Below, piece by piece: positions 1 through 8,495 of a stretch of 51,899 nucleotides of DNA (position 1 is its first letter; the number at the start of each line of letters is the position of its first letter). A program made the translations under genes and the position numbers. The DNA lies in the NCBI GenBank assembly GCA_002256385.1, contig NKJD01000025.1:1-51899 (forward strand), given 5' to 3'. This DNA comes from Flavobacterium sp. BFFFF2. Lineage in GTDB: Bacteria; Bacteroidota; Bacteroidia; Flavobacteriales; Flavobacteriaceae. The notes below the pieces were generated by a model. That model saw only the letters and a program-made list of their open reading frames with translations. It was not told the origin of the DNA and made no database searches.

Positions 1-2
1 GG

Positions 3-407
3 TGCTATCTGTCTGGAAGCAAAACAATTGATAGAGAACGGAAGGTGGATTTCTTAATTATTGTATCGTTTAACAAACCAGAACAAGCAATGGCATATTA
101 CAAACAACGTTGGCAGATTGAGACTTTATTTAAAGGCCTAAAAAGCAGTGGGTTTAATATAGAAGATACACATGTTACCGATTTGGATCGTTTAGAAAAG
201 CTGTTTTCACTTATAATGATTGCCTTTGTATGGTGTTACAAAATTGGCGACTACATAGATCAGAACATTAAAAAAATAAAAATAAAAAAACATGGCCGAA
301 GAGCTGTAAGCATATTCAAATACGGATTAGATTACCTATCAAGATTTCTCTTAACAGGATTTAAACCGTTAGAAAACAGTTTTTTACAGTTTTTGTCATG
401 TACTTAG
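3..407 (+). CDS. IS4-family transposase, C-terminal part (5' end outside window)
   Basis: The frame is open to the left window edge, so this is the C-terminal part of a longer gene; a GTG at position 45 is internal rather than a true start. The segment YKQRWQIETLFKGLK contains the Y-x2-R-x3-E-x6-K signature of IS4-type DDE transposases, whose Glu is the third catalytic acidic residue. The sequence before it (CYLSGSKTIDRERKVDFLI) looks like the preceding beta strand of the same fold. The C-terminal half is basic and helical, as is usual in this family. It lies about 550 bp before the first repeat island. Whether the element is complete cannot be judged, because its left part is missing and no terminal inverted repeat was found downstream. 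Confidence 0.8.
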   Translation, partial: CYLSGSKTIDRERKVDFLIIVSFNKPEQAMAYYKQRWQIETLFKGLKSSGFNIEDTHVTDLDRLEKLFSLIMIAFVWCYKIGDYIDQNIKKIKIKKHGRRAVSIFKYGLDYLSRFLLTGFKPLENSFLQFLSCT

Positions 408-460
408 AAAATTTATAGTCTGTTAATTAGTGGTAAAAAATGCTACCATAATTTAAATGC

Positions 461-829
461 TTATGCTAAGCCGTTACTGTAATAATAATTGATGATATAA
501 AAAGGAATACAATATCTGTGCTGGTGTACCTTAAGGCCCACAATAAATATTAATAACGTTGAAGCCACTCCCTTTAATTCCTTCTCTAATTGTTTAATTT
601 GTTCTTGAGTCATTTTAAAGCTAAACTGGTTTGTTCCTGTAATTGATGGCTTGCATTGAAACGATCTAATTTCTTTTCCTTCAAAATACAGACAATTATA
701 CAAATATTTAGTGAGTCTATTTCTATGAATTGAAGTAGAATAAATATATTTTCTGTTTTGCAATAAGCATCCAACTTGAAAAATCGACTGCACCGATCCA
801 AATTTATAACTTCTCGTATCATTAAACAA
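461..829 (-). CDS. unrecognised ORF, possibly a gene remnant
   Basis: This is a 122-codon frame with no recognised domain. It is rich in Tyr, Ile and Lys. A lysine- and glutamate-rich stretch (MTQEQIKQLEKELKG) sits about two thirds along, followed by a hydrophobic stretch (VASTLLIFIVGL). A second same-strand frame (610-822) overlaps it, which would fit a frame-shifted remnant. No promoter or partner gene is visible. It lies between a transposase gene and a repeat island, where decayed sequence is expected. It may not be a real gene. Confidence 0.22.
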   Translation of the reverse strand: MFNDTRSYKFGSVQSIFQVGCLLQNRKYIYSTSIHRNRLTKYLYNCLYFEGKEIRSFQCKPSITGTNQFSFKMTQEQIKQLEKELKGVASTLLIFIVGLKVHQHRYCIPFYIINYYYSNGLA

Positions 830-1273
830 AAGGATTTAAACCTATTTTACAAGTATTAACAACCAGAAACATAAGCAATATATTAAGAAGCGGGCAGCAA
901 GCAAGTTGTGCTTTTCTATTTTATATTATCATTCTTTTTCATTTTGTCTTTCTTCTTTCCGTTTTCTTCTGAACTTGGGCCAGCAATGAAGAAGTTTCAA
1001 GTTTAGCTTCGCTCCGTTCGCCCCTTCGGGTCTCGGGTCAAGTTTCAAGTTTCAGGTTTCAGGTTATGACTATTTAGTGACGGCTTGTGGGCTGTCATTC
1101 TTTTTGCTGTAATGTTTGTAATGTTTCAGGTAATTAGGAGAAAGAAAAATAGTTATATTTTTAATTTCAATCAATGTTAACTGGTCTGCGAAGCTTAACA
1201 GGTGCCGGCCCGCATATGTAGTCATAGCTTTTACAAGCCGGCAAAATTTTTGAAGCCTATGATATATAGAGGA

Positions 1274-1292
1274 GGACTTCCAGTGGAAGTCC
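1274..1292. repeat. GGACTTCC hairpin with 3-nt loop
   Basis: GGACTTCC-AGT-GGAAGTCC is a perfect 8-bp inverted repeat with a triloop. The same hairpin recurs at 10393-10411 and 27672-27690, each time following a shortened hairpin-unit start and the phrase GAAGCCTATGAT. Confidence 0.85.
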
Positions 1293-1370
1293 GGGACTGT
1301 ATTGCTTATGAATTAAATTATTGAAATTTTAGAAAATAGTTTTTAGTAAAAGAAAATTTCGGCTTGAAAC

Positions 1371-1556
1371 ATCACCACTAAAAACTCGTTTGCGAAGCAA
1401 ACACAAATAAAAAAGGGTGATTCAAGCTGACCAATAAAAAACAATAAACAAGCGCAGCTTACATCACCACTAAAAACCAGTTTGCGAAGCAAACACAAAT
1501 AAAGAAAAGGTGATTCAAGCTCACCATTAAAAAACAATATTAAAGAGAGCTTAAAC
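1371..1556. repeat. two tandem 92-bp hairpin units
   Basis: Two direct copies begin at 1371 and 1463. Each contains three nested complementary pairs: ATCACC with GGTGAT, GTTTGC-GAA-GCAAAC with a 3-nt loop, and AAGCTG with CAGCTT (AGCTT in the second copy). The same pair of units with the same 92-bp period occurs at 27770-27956. Confidence 0.8.
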
Positions 1557-1558
1557 TG

Positions 1559-1650
1559 GTTTTGCCGAAGGCAAAAATGACCTTTTATGCGGGCCAAAAA
1601 GGCCCTTTCTTTTGGTTCGTTTTCTTTGGGCCAGCAAAGAAAATGAACAA
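1559..1650. repeat. partial 171-bp unit (right half)
   Basis: Contains the TTTTGCC-GAA-GGCAAAA hairpin and the downstream GCGGGCC-AAAAA-GGCCC module, ending in AAAATGAACAA. The left half with the GGCCCGCATA arm is missing; the 92-bp units stand in its place. Confidence 0.8.
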
Positions 1651-1849
1651 AGGTCTTTCAACAGTACTAGGTCAATTAGAAAACAAAAGGTATTATGAAT
1701 ATCACATCATGCTTACTCATGAACCATCGCGTGAAATAAACACCATGATGATGAGATTTAGCTTCGCTGAACTTACGTTTCTCCTTCGTCGAAATGACAA
1801 AATAAGGTTTTCAATCAATGTCTACTTTTCTGCGAAGCTTCACAGGTGC

Positions 1850-2020
1850 GGCCCGCATATGTAGTCATAGCTTTTTCAAGCCGCAAAAAATCGCGAAGCC
1901 TTGGAGGGATTTTCGGCTTGAAAAAGTGGTTTTGCCGCAGGCAAAAATGACCTTTTATGCGGGCCAAAAAGGCCCTTTCTTTTGGTTCGTTTTCTTTGGG
2001 CCAGCAAAGAAAATGAACAA
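1850..2020. repeat. 171-bp multi-hairpin unit, copy 1
   Basis: Outer arms GGCCCGCATA and TATGCGGGCC enclose a 13-bp stem (CTTTTTCAAGCCG with CGGCTTGAAAAAG), whose inner extension pairs AAAATC with GATTTT around the loop GAAGCCTTGGAG. A triloop hairpin TTTTGCC-GCA-GGCAAAA follows. The right end carries GGGCC-AAAAA-GGCCC and finishes with AAAATGAACAA. Confidence 0.9.
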
Positions 2021-2144
2021 TGTTGTTTCAACTGAAATAGGTCTGGGAGAAAGTAAAAGGTCTTGTAAAAAGCAATATAAAAACAATGAGCAAATTGTTC
2101 TAGGCAACAGCCGACCAAAAACGTTTTTTTGCGACCCTGTTTGC

Positions 2145-2165
2145 GGGCGACCACAAGGGTCGCCC
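2145..2165. repeat. GGGCGACC palindromic hairpin
   Basis: GGGCGACC-ACAAG-GGTCGCCC is a perfect 8-bp stem with a 5-nt loop, followed by CTACAGGTTCG. Related copies lie at 10868-10888 (with mismatches), 28514-28534 and 29037-29057. From general knowledge, very similar hairpins occur between genes of many unrelated bacteria and give rise to spurious peptides such as CGRPQGSPLQ. Confidence 0.8.
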
Positions 2166-2398
2166 CTACAGGTTCGTTTTCTTTGGGCCAGCAATGAAAA
2201 AGTTTCAAGTTTAGCTTCGCTCCGTTCGCCCCTTCGGGTCTCGGGTCAAGTTTCAAGTTTCAGGTTTTGACTATTTGGTAACGGCTTGTGGGCTGTCATT
2301 TTTTTTGCTGTAATGTTTCAGGTAATTTGCAGTGAGAATAATAGATGTATTTTTAATTTAAATCAATGCCTACTGTTCTGCGAAGCTGTACTGATGCC

Positions 2399-2569
2399 GG
2401 CCCGCATATGTAGTCATAGCTTTTTCAAGCCGCAAAAAATCGCGAAGCCTTGGAGGGATTTTCGGCTTGAAAAAGTGGTTTTGCCAAAGGCAAAAATGAC
2501 CTTTTATGCGGGCCAAAAAGGCCCTTTCTTTTGGTTCGTTTTCTTCGGGCCAGCAAAGAAAATGAACAA
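2399..2569. repeat. 171-bp multi-hairpin unit, copy 2
   Basis: Same architecture and exactly the same length as copy 1. The base pair closing the 13-bp stem is C-G, the inner extension is AAAATC/GATTTT, and the triloop of the second hairpin is AAA instead of GCA. Confidence 0.9.
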
Positions 2570-2675
2570 AGGTCTTTCAACAGAAATAGGTCAGACCAAA
2601 ACCAAAAGGTCTTATGAAAAGCAATATTAAAATATGCAATCAATGTCTACTGTTCTGCGAAGCCACAAAAGTGCC

Positions 2676-2846
2676 GGCCCGCATATGTAGTCATAGGTTT
2701 TTCAAGCCGGCAAAATTTTTGAAGCCTTGGAGAAAATTTCGGCTTGAAAAACTGGTTTTGCCGCAGGCAAAAATGACCTTTTATGCGGGCCAAAAAGGCC
2801 CTTTCTTTTGGTTCGTTTTCTTTGGGCCAGCAAAGAAAATGAACAA
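2676..2846. repeat. 171-bp multi-hairpin unit, copy 3 (covarying variant)
   Basis: The closing pair of the long stem is G-C instead of C-G, and the inner extension is AAATTTT/AAAATTT instead of AAAATC/GATTTT. Both sides have changed together so pairing is kept. The loop GAAGCCTTGGAG is unchanged and the triloop is GCA. Confidence 0.9.
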
Positions 2847-2900
2847 TGTTGTTTCAACAGTAATTGGTCTGGTAGAAAACAAAAGGTCTTATGAAAAACA

Positions 2901-3223
2901 TCATTCCTCTTTCTTCCTGCTTCTTCCCTCTAATATTACAACTCCTTCCAAAAATTATATAACACCTCCCTCAGCATCCCGCAGTAATTATGCGGTATAA
3001 TTAGTTACAGGTAATTCAAAACAATATAAAATGAAAAATAAGAGATCGATCCTGATTCAAGTAATAGTCATCCTTGCGGCCTTCGTGGTCAAGTGGTCAA
3101 AGTTGATGAAAAAACAATGAATGAATCAGTGCCATTTTACGTACAGCCAATGGCAACAAAGTAATCATGATTAGCCATTGTGGCATTAACAGCGTAGAGA
3201 AAGCAAATTAAAAAACAATTAAT
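2901..3223. other. spacer between repeat island 1 and phhB
   Basis: An AT-rich spacer. It contains a 29-codon frame at 3031-3120 (MKNKRSILIQVIVILAAFVV...) that would encode one hydrophobic helix with basic ends. It could be a tiny membrane protein or the first codons of a deleted gene. No promoter or terminator was identified. Confidence 0.4.
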
Positions 3224-3463
3224 ATGTGGAAAGAAGAAAACAATAAACTGACGCGCAGTTTTGAATTTAAAGACTTTGTAGCCGCTTTTACTTTTATGAC
3301 CAAAGTCGCTTTTGCTGCGGAAAAAATGGGGCATCACCCCTATTGGTGCAACATATACAATAAGGTCGACATCCAACTTTGTACACACGACGCCAACGAT
3401 TGTATTACAGAAAAGGACAGGGCGCTTTCAAAAGAAATTGATGCCATATTTCATCAAGCTTAA
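3224..3463 (+). CDS. phhB: 4a-hydroxytetrahydrobiopterin dehydratase (pterin-4a-carbinolamine dehydratase)
   Basis: This enzyme dehydrates 4a-hydroxytetrahydrobiopterin, recycling the pterin cofactor of aromatic amino acid hydroxylases; related proteins are also linked to molybdopterin. At 79 residues it is slightly shorter than typical members (95-110). The family motif is intact: EKM-x-HHP at residues 33-39, then W, NIYNKV, T-H-D and a late D. The start MWKEENN is the usual N-terminus in Bacteroidota. No phenylalanine hydroxylase gene lies nearby, so its substrate source is not evident from the window. It is the first gene of a same-strand stress-type cluster with an alcohol dehydrogenase and OsmC. 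Confidence 0.9.
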   Translation: MWKEENNKLTRSFEFKDFVAAFTFMTKVAFAAEKMGHHPYWCNIYNKVDIQLCTHDANDCITEKDRALSKEIDAIFHQA

Positions 3464-3546
3464 TGAATCGGGGAATAGATTTCCAGCTAAAAGCACAAGG
3501 AATTGCCTGATCAAAAACAACATTTAAAAAACTAAAAAAGAGAAGC

Positions 3547-4728
3547 ATGCATCCTATAAATAACCAATCAAGGCGACAATTTATTCAGCAATCATCAGCG
3601 GCCATGGCGGGTGTTTTGCTGGTCAACCCACTAGACATTTTTTCACAAACCAATAAATCAAACGCAATGAGCAAAAACATACCGTCCAAAGGCTATGCCG
3701 GAACCGACGAAAAAGGACCATTGGTTTCATGGCCATTCGAGCGCAGACCCGTCGGCGACGATGACATTTTAATTGACATCAAATTCAGTGGCATTTGCCA
3801 CTCCGACATCCATACCATCAGAGGACATTGGGGAAAACAGCAGTATCCGCAAGTGCCGGGACACGAAATTGCAGGCATTGTGTCGGCAGTAGGTAAAAAT
3901 GTCACCAAGTTTAAAATTGGCGACCAAGCGGGCGTGGGCTGCATGGTGAATAGTTGTATGCAGTGCGACAGTTGTAAAAATGGCTCAGAACAACATTGCG
4001 AAACAACAGGCATGGTGGGCACGTATGGTGCTCCCGAACCCTCCTCACCCACCGCCATTACCCAAGGCGGATATGCCACCAACATCGTAGTCAAAGCACA
4101 TTTTGCCATTAAGATTCCAAACAACATCCCATTGCAATACGCAGCCCCATTGCTTTGCGCAGGCATTACCACCTATTCGCCCATGATACAAGTAAAAATG
4201 AAGAAAGGCGACAAAATGGGCATCGTAGGCATTGGCGGATTAGGACACATGGCCATTAAATTGGCGGTTTCAAAAGGCGCGGAAGTTTATGCTTTTACAA
4301 CTTCGCCCTTAAAAGTAAAAGACATCTTGGGTTTTGGCGCAAAAGAAGTAATAGTCGTGCGTTCGGCTGCCGACTTAAAACATTGGTTTGGAACATTGGA
4401 TTTCATGATTTCCACGGTGCCTTATGCTTATGAGATGTCCGATTACATTTCCTGTGTCAAACCTTTCGGTTATTTTACGCAAGTGGGGATCCCGATCAAC
4501 GGCGCATTGAAAATCAATCAGACCAATATGGTTTTTAATCGGGTAAATTTTAACGGGTCATTAATTGGTGGCATCCCCGAAACGCAAGAGGTCATGGACT
4601 ATTGTGCCGCACATCAAATTTATCCGCAAATACAACTCATTAAAGCCGACGAAATTAATGACGCATGGAACAAAGTGGTGAACAAAGAAGCCCGTTACCG
4701 TTTTGTCATTGATGCAGCCACGTTTTAA
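3547..4728 (+). CDS. zinc-dependent NAD(P) alcohol dehydrogenase with Tat signal
   Basis: This is a medium-chain zinc alcohol/aldehyde reductase of the YahK / cinnamyl alcohol dehydrogenase type. Catalytic zinc residues are visible in C84-H85 (GICHSD), H106-E107 (GHEIAG) and C204. The structural zinc site is C137-x2-C140-x2-C143-x7-C151. The nucleotide-binding motif GIGGLG is at residues 228-233. The first 40 residues are unusual: NQSRRQFIQQSSAAMAGVLLV is a twin-arginine signal, suggesting export of a folded enzyme. M41 (position 3667, MSKNIPSKGYAG) matches the normal start of cytoplasmic relatives and could be an alternative start. The mature enzyme is about 350 residues, as in the family. 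Physiological substrate unknown. Confidence 0.9.
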   Translation: MHPINNQSRRQFIQQSSAAMAGVLLVNPLDIFSQTNKSNAMSKNIPSKGYAGTDEKGPLVSWPFERRPVGDDDILIDIKFSGICHSDIHTIRGHWGKQQYPQVPGHEIAGIVSAVGKNVTKFKIGDQAGVGCMVNSCMQCDSCKNGSEQHCETTGMVGTYGAPEPSSPTAITQGGYATNIVVKAHFAIKIPNNIPLQYAAPLLCAGITTYSPMIQVKMKKGDKMGIVGIGGLGHMAIKLAVSKGAEVYAFTTSPLKVKDILGFGAKEVIVVRSAADLKHWFGTLDFMISTVPYAYEMSDYISCVKPFGYFTQVGIPINGALKINQTNMVFNRVNFNGSLIGGIPETQEVMDYCAAHQIYPQIQLIKADEINDAWNKVVNKEARYRFVIDAATF

Positions 4729-4799
4729 AAAGTTAAATAAGCGGCAGGCTACCACCTTTCAATCTTTAATGAAATAAATAATTAACTAATATAAACAAC

Positions 4800-5216
4800 A
4801 TGACACGCACAGCAACAGCCCATTGGGAAGGCAATTTAAAAGAAGGTAAAGGCACCCTTAGCACCGCAAGCCATATTTTAAAGCAAACCAATTACAGCTA
4901 TAAAACACGGTTTGAAGACGGAGCTACCGGAACAAACCCTGAGGAATTATTGGCCGCAGCCCATGCGGGATGTTTTACAATGGCTGTGGCAGCCATGCTT
5001 ACTCAAAAAGAGTGGACGCCCACATCCTTAGACACGGAAGCCATTGTAACCATGGAAGGTTTACAAATTACAAACATTCATTTATCCATTACGGGGGTAA
5101 TACCTGGCATTACGGCAGCCGAGTTTGACACCCTCACCAAAGACGCAGAAAAAAACTGCCTGATTTCAAAGGTCTTAAACATCCCCATCGTTTCTGAATC
5201 AGTTTTAAAAAGCTAG
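4800..5216 (+). CDS. osmC: OsmC-family peroxiredoxin
   Basis: A thiol peroxidase of the OsmC type that reduces organic hydroperoxides with paired cysteines. Both are present: C59 in HAAHAGCFTMA-like context and C121 in AEKNCLISKVL. The start MTRTATAHWEGNLKEGKG is the classical OsmC N-terminus (substrate-side beta strands), and the 138-residue length is normal. The protein is cytoplasmic with no signal peptide. It lies 71 bp after the alcohol dehydrogenase and just before a truncated oxidoreductase, in a same-strand group that looks like an oxidative or carbonyl-stress cluster. No separate promoter was identified. Confidence 0.92.
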   Translation: MTRTATAHWEGNLKEGKGTLSTASHILKQTNYSYKTRFEDGATGTNPEELLAAAHAGCFTMAVAAMLTQKEWTPTSLDTEAIVTMEGLQITNIHLSITGVIPGITAAEFDTLTKDAEKNCLISKVLNIPIVSESVLKS

Positions 5217-5233
5217 GCAGTAAAACATCATAA

Positions 5234-5731
5234 AAGGATGTCGGGTTGTTAGGATTTCTGGGCAGCGACGAAAAGTGTGCATTATTAAAAAGCGATTTTG
5301 GATATGATGAAGTCATCAATTACAAAACGAGTACCGACCTACCACAAGCCATTGCTGCAGCTTGCCCAAAAGCCGTCGATATTTACTATGATAATGTCGG
5401 TGGCGCCATTTCAGATGCCGTTATTGGCAACATAAACTTCCATGCCCGAGTTGTATTGTGCGGACAAATTGCCTTGGACAACAGTACGGACATCCCCATG
5501 GGACCGCGGCTGCAACCGATGATATTAACCAGAAGCGTCTGCATGCAAGGTTTTATCGTGGTAAACTACCAAAGTCAGTTCAATGAAGGACGAAAACAAT
5601 TGGGCTTGTGGGTCAAAGAAGGCAAATTAACCTATAAAGAAACCATTGTAAAAGGATTTGATCAATTACCAGTTGCACTGCTGGGTTTGTTTGCAGGGGA
5701 AAATATTGGTAAAATGATTGTTGCACTATAA
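5234..5731 (+). pseudogene. truncated NADP-dependent MDR oxidoreductase (C-terminal half only)
   Basis: The frame matches the C-terminal half of zinc-independent NADP-dependent oxidoreductases of the MDR superfamily (CurA/YfmJ-like, normally about 330 residues). Recognisable parts are GSDEKCALLKSDFGYDEVINYK, VDIYYDNVGG and the terminal GENIGKMIV. The catalytic domain and the GxxGxxG nucleotide loop are absent. The frame is closed by an in-frame TAA at 5231-5233, and the only starts are alternative codons such as TTG at 5246. OsmC ends just 15 bp upstream, so a deletion has probably fused the two genes' remains. A functional enzyme is unlikely. Confidence 0.8.
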
Positions 5732-5861
5732 ATGATTTTAGCGCCGCTTAAAAATCGGAGAACCATGCAACTCCCAGTATTAATTGTATAACAAATAAGT
5801 GGTCAAAGCAAGCCAGTTTTGCAGGGTTGCAGAAATGCATCTGCAACACTAAAGAAAAGAT

Positions 5862-6275
5862 ATGTCAACTACAAAAAACATTGTAGCTTTAGCTACAGAA
5901 AGTGCCAAAACACTTGCCGCCGCAGTAAAAGCAGCCGACTTGGTAACCACCTTAGAAGGCGCAGGCCCCTTTACCGTTTTTGCCCCTACCGATGCCGCAT
6001 TTGCCGCTATTCAAAAAGACGTGGATAGTCTGTTAAAACCAGAAAACAAAGCCAAACTAGCCGACATCCTGACCTACCATGTAGTCAGTGGCAAACACAT
6101 GGCTGCCGATTTAAAAGACGGTGCAGAACTTACCACCTTACAAGGTGAAAAATTAAAAGTATCGGTACATGCCGACAAAGTCATGATTGGCGGCGCCCAC
6201 GTGACCACCGCAAATGTGGAAGCCTCCAACGGGGTCGTTCATTTAATTGACAAAGTATTGATGCCAAAAATGTAA
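5862..6275 (+). CDS. fasciclin (FAS1) domain protein
   Basis: A single FAS1 domain fills the 137 residues. The H1 motif is GPFTVFAPTDAAFAAI (residues about 34-49). The YH motif is ILTYHVVSG, and the H2 region is NGVVHLIDKVLMP at the C-terminus. FAS1 domains mediate adhesion or small-molecule binding. Bacterial copies are usually exported, but no signal peptide is seen here (MSTTKNIVALATESAKT), so the location is uncertain. A 7-bp hairpin (GTTGCAG/CTGCAAC, 5826-5847) lies 14 bp before the start codon and may affect the leader. A strong terminator follows at 6311. Confidence 0.92.
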   Translation: MSTTKNIVALATESAKTLAAAVKAADLVTTLEGAGPFTVFAPTDAAFAAIQKDVDSLLKPENKAKLADILTYHVVSGKHMAADLKDGAELTTLQGEKLKVSVHADKVMIGGAHVTTANVEASNGVVHLIDKVLMPKM

Positions 6276-6310
6276 GCCATTCAGGTATTTTTTTTCAATG
6301 GTAATTATTA

Positions 6311-6341
6311 AAACGGAAGAGGCTTTCTTCCGTTTTTTTTT
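6311..6341 (+). terminator. rho-independent terminator after the fasciclin gene
   Basis: The inverted repeat AACGGAAGA / TCTTCCGTT with a short loop is followed by a run of T residues. It lies about 35 bp after the stop codon. Confidence 0.85.
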
Positions 6342-6430
6342 GTTCTAAAAAAACAAAATGAATCAGGTCAAACTGATGTCAACAGGCAGGGATTCAAAAT
6401 ATGCTTACCCCGATCTAAATCCATTGTACT

Positions 6431-6706
6431 TTTTATTGCACCTCACCACATTGACCTATCTTAAGACGCTGGGGCTATTGATTTTTTTCAACAAGCCTGG
6501 TTGTTTTGAGTCCGCATTTAAATATCATTAACTTGCGCCTAGCAGCGGTGGAATTAATATAAACTAGGGCTGCTACCAACATCACATGAACACCAGCGGA
6601 TTCTTGCAGAAAAAATAATTCTTGTAAATCGTAAATCTGCTTTTCATTTTTTGCCATTTTTTGTAAGTTTACAAAAAATAAAAATGTTTTCGCCACCGCG
6701 GTTTGA
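6431..6706. repeat. 275-bp direct repeat, left copy (flanks kinase pair)
   Basis: This intergenic stretch resembles 8971-9244 along its whole length with scattered substitutions. Shared blocks include GGGCTGCTACCAACATCA (G in the other copy), GTAAATCTGCTTTTCATTTT and CGCGGTTTGA. It contains a perfect 11-bp palindrome, ATTTTTTGTAA-GT-TTACAAAAAAT (6656-6679), that is broken in the right copy. The minus-strand open frame across it is probably not a gene. The remainder up to 6857 shows nothing recognisable. Confidence 0.75.
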
Positions 6707-6857
6707 CATTGAAAATTCCCAACGCTAAAATCCTGCCTGTTTCAACATAGTTGTCGTTGGTTTCTATAGTACGCGCCTAGTTACATAAAAAATAGATCAT
6801 GAAGCCTGAGTTGCCCCTTGAAGAGCATGTTAATAGGACAAATAAATAGGTAATAAC

Positions 6858-8423
6858 ATGGATGAAATTTTTGAAATCATAAAAAATCTATTTAGCGCTG
6901 CTGGATTTATGCCGCGTTGGATTTGCGGGCAATGGTCTGAAACGCTCGGTTGGCTTTACATTGCGGCAAATATTGCCACTGGCTTAGCTTACCTATCGAT
7001 CCCCATTCTATTATACAAATTTGTCAAAAGAAGGAAAGAAAAATTAGTGAACAGGGTGTTTCTCTGCTTCATGCTCTTTATCTTTTTTTGCGGCGCAACG
7101 CATATTATCGACGCCATCATATTTTGGACGCCTGTGTACCGGTTAAATGCGGTAGTCTTACTGATGACGGCTGTGATATCTTGGATTACGGTCTTTGTAC
7201 TTTACCGTTTCTTGCCAAAAGCATTAAAGTACCGATCGCCAGCCGATTTACAACGCATCATTGAAGAACAAACAAATGACTTAGCCGTTGCCTACCAAAA
7301 GTTATCGATCAGTGAAAATCAATTTAAGACACTGGTCAATAGCAATCCGGATATCATTACACGCATCGACAAAAATTTAACCTACCAATTCATCAATGAT
7401 TCCATTAGCAAAGTACGCACCATGGAAGCCAATAGCATTATTGGGAAAAATATGCGGGATGTTCAAGGTGATGGAGATAACAAGATCAATGAATTATTCA
7501 TTAGCCACGTAGAAACGGCTTTTATAACAAATAAACCAAAAACGTTTGAATTTGAAACGTATACCAATATCGACCACCATAATTATTTTCAGCTATCCAT
7601 TATTCCGCTTGAAAATCAAACGGGCGACACGCCGAACGATGTGTTAACAATCACCAAAAACATTACACAACAGAAACTATATGAACTCGAACTCAAACGC
7701 AATATTGATAGCCTGGAGTTATTGACCCATCGGATTGAAAAAAAGCGGAAGATTCTAGAAGATTTCACCTATATCGTTTCGCATAATTTAAGGTCACCCG
7801 TTGCCAATTTGGCGGGTTTGTTAAGTCTGTTAAATGAGGAGGAGGATGAAGAAATGCGCAACATGTTCATTGAAAAAATCAACATCGCCTTTGAAAATCT
7901 CTCCACTACCGTAACCGATTTGACAAATGTGGTTCAAATAAGGCAAAATACGGAAATACCCAAAGAAGAACTTTTCTTTCAAGAAATTGTATCAAGCCAT
8001 ATCATCAATTTGGAAACGCAAATAAAAGAAACGGCGGCCACTATTGCCTGTGATTTCACTGCTTGCGAAAAAATCAACTATCCAAAAGTATATCTAGAAA
8101 GCATTATTCTAAACTTACTGACGAATGCCATTAAATACCGATCGCCCGAAAGAGCGCCGCAAATTATTTTTAAATCGAATATTGATCAAGATGGCATCAT
8201 TAGCTTAACCTGCGAAGACAACGGATTAGGCATCAATTTAGAAAAGTATGGCGCAAAACTTTTTGGCCTCAATAAAACATTCCACGCGCATCCTGATGCG
8301 AAAGGTACGGGCTTGTTTATCACCAAGAATCAAATTGAAACAATGGGCGGCACCATTAGTGCTAAAAGTGAGGTAGATAAAGGAACCAAATTCATTATCT
8401 ATTTCAATGCCCCTAATCGGTAA
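6858..8423 (+). CDS. ethylene-receptor-like membrane histidine kinase with PAS domain
   Basis: Residues 30-120 form three membrane helices that match the ethylene-binding domain of plant ETR1 and its cyanobacterial relatives. Y45, I48, P49, I75, C78 and H82 align with ETR1 Y32, I35, P36, I62, C65 and H69 with identical spacing; the position of ETR1 D25 is N38. A coiled linker and a PAS domain (about 155-275) follow. The HisKA helix has phospho-acceptor H309 in SHNLRSPV. The ATPase domain has NLLTNAIKY (N box), EDNGLGIN (G1) and KGTGLFI (G2). The protein would sense a ligand or redox-active metal in the membrane and phosphorylate the receiver encoded 72 bp downstream. The ligand is unknown. 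Confidence 0.92.
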   Translation: MDEIFEIIKNLFSAAGFMPRWICGQWSETLGWLYIAANIATGLAYLSIPILLYKFVKRRKEKLVNRVFLCFMLFIFFCGATHIIDAIIFWTPVYRLNAVVLLMTAVISWITVFVLYRFLPKALKYRSPADLQRIIEEQTNDLAVAYQKLSISENQFKTLVNSNPDIITRIDKNLTYQFINDSISKVRTMEANSIIGKNMRDVQGDGDNKINELFISHVETAFITNKPKTFEFETYTNIDHHNYFQLSIIPLENQTGDTPNDVLTITKNITQQKLYELELKRNIDSLELLTHRIEKKRKILEDFTYIVSHNLRSPVANLAGLLSLLNEEEDEEMRNMFIEKINIAFENLSTTVTDLTNVVQIRQNTEIPKEELFFQEIVSSHIINLETQIKETAATIACDFTACEKINYPKVYLESIILNLLTNAIKYRSPERAPQIIFKSNIDQDGIISLTCEDNGLGINLEKYGAKLFGLNKTFHAHPDAKGTGLFITKNQIETMGGTISAKSEVDKGTKFIIYFNAPNR

Positions 8424-8495
8424 ACTTAAAAAAATGTGCTATTTTTACTAGGAAAACAAGCGCAAACTTTTGTCCAATTCCTAAATAGAATATTT

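Larger units (their letters stand above)
955..2900. repeat. repeat island 1
   Basis: This non-coding stretch of nearly 2 kb is a mosaic of repeated modules. It holds three full 171-bp multi-hairpin units, two partial units, a pair of 92-bp hairpin units and a GGACTTCC-AGT-GGAAGTCC hairpin (1274-1292). It also has one GGGCGACC-type hairpin, heptamer runs of GTTTCAA/GTTTCAG (about 1030-1065 and 2236-2262), and linkers around CTGCGAAGC and GGCTTGTGGGCTGTC. The same modules in related order form islands at 9.9-11 kb and 27.4-29.1 kb. The apparent open frames are parts of the repeats and not genes. Confidence 0.9.

Noticed and set aside
1876..2256. Minus-strand frames with peptides like VGATLVVARKQGRKK or RGDPCGRPQ
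   Set aside because: These come from the GGGCGACC hairpin read in other frames, a known source of spurious protein predictions.
6475..6696. Minus-strand frame in the left 275-bp repeat
   Set aside because: The frame is broken in the right copy (9121-9303 reads differently), so it is not under protein selection.
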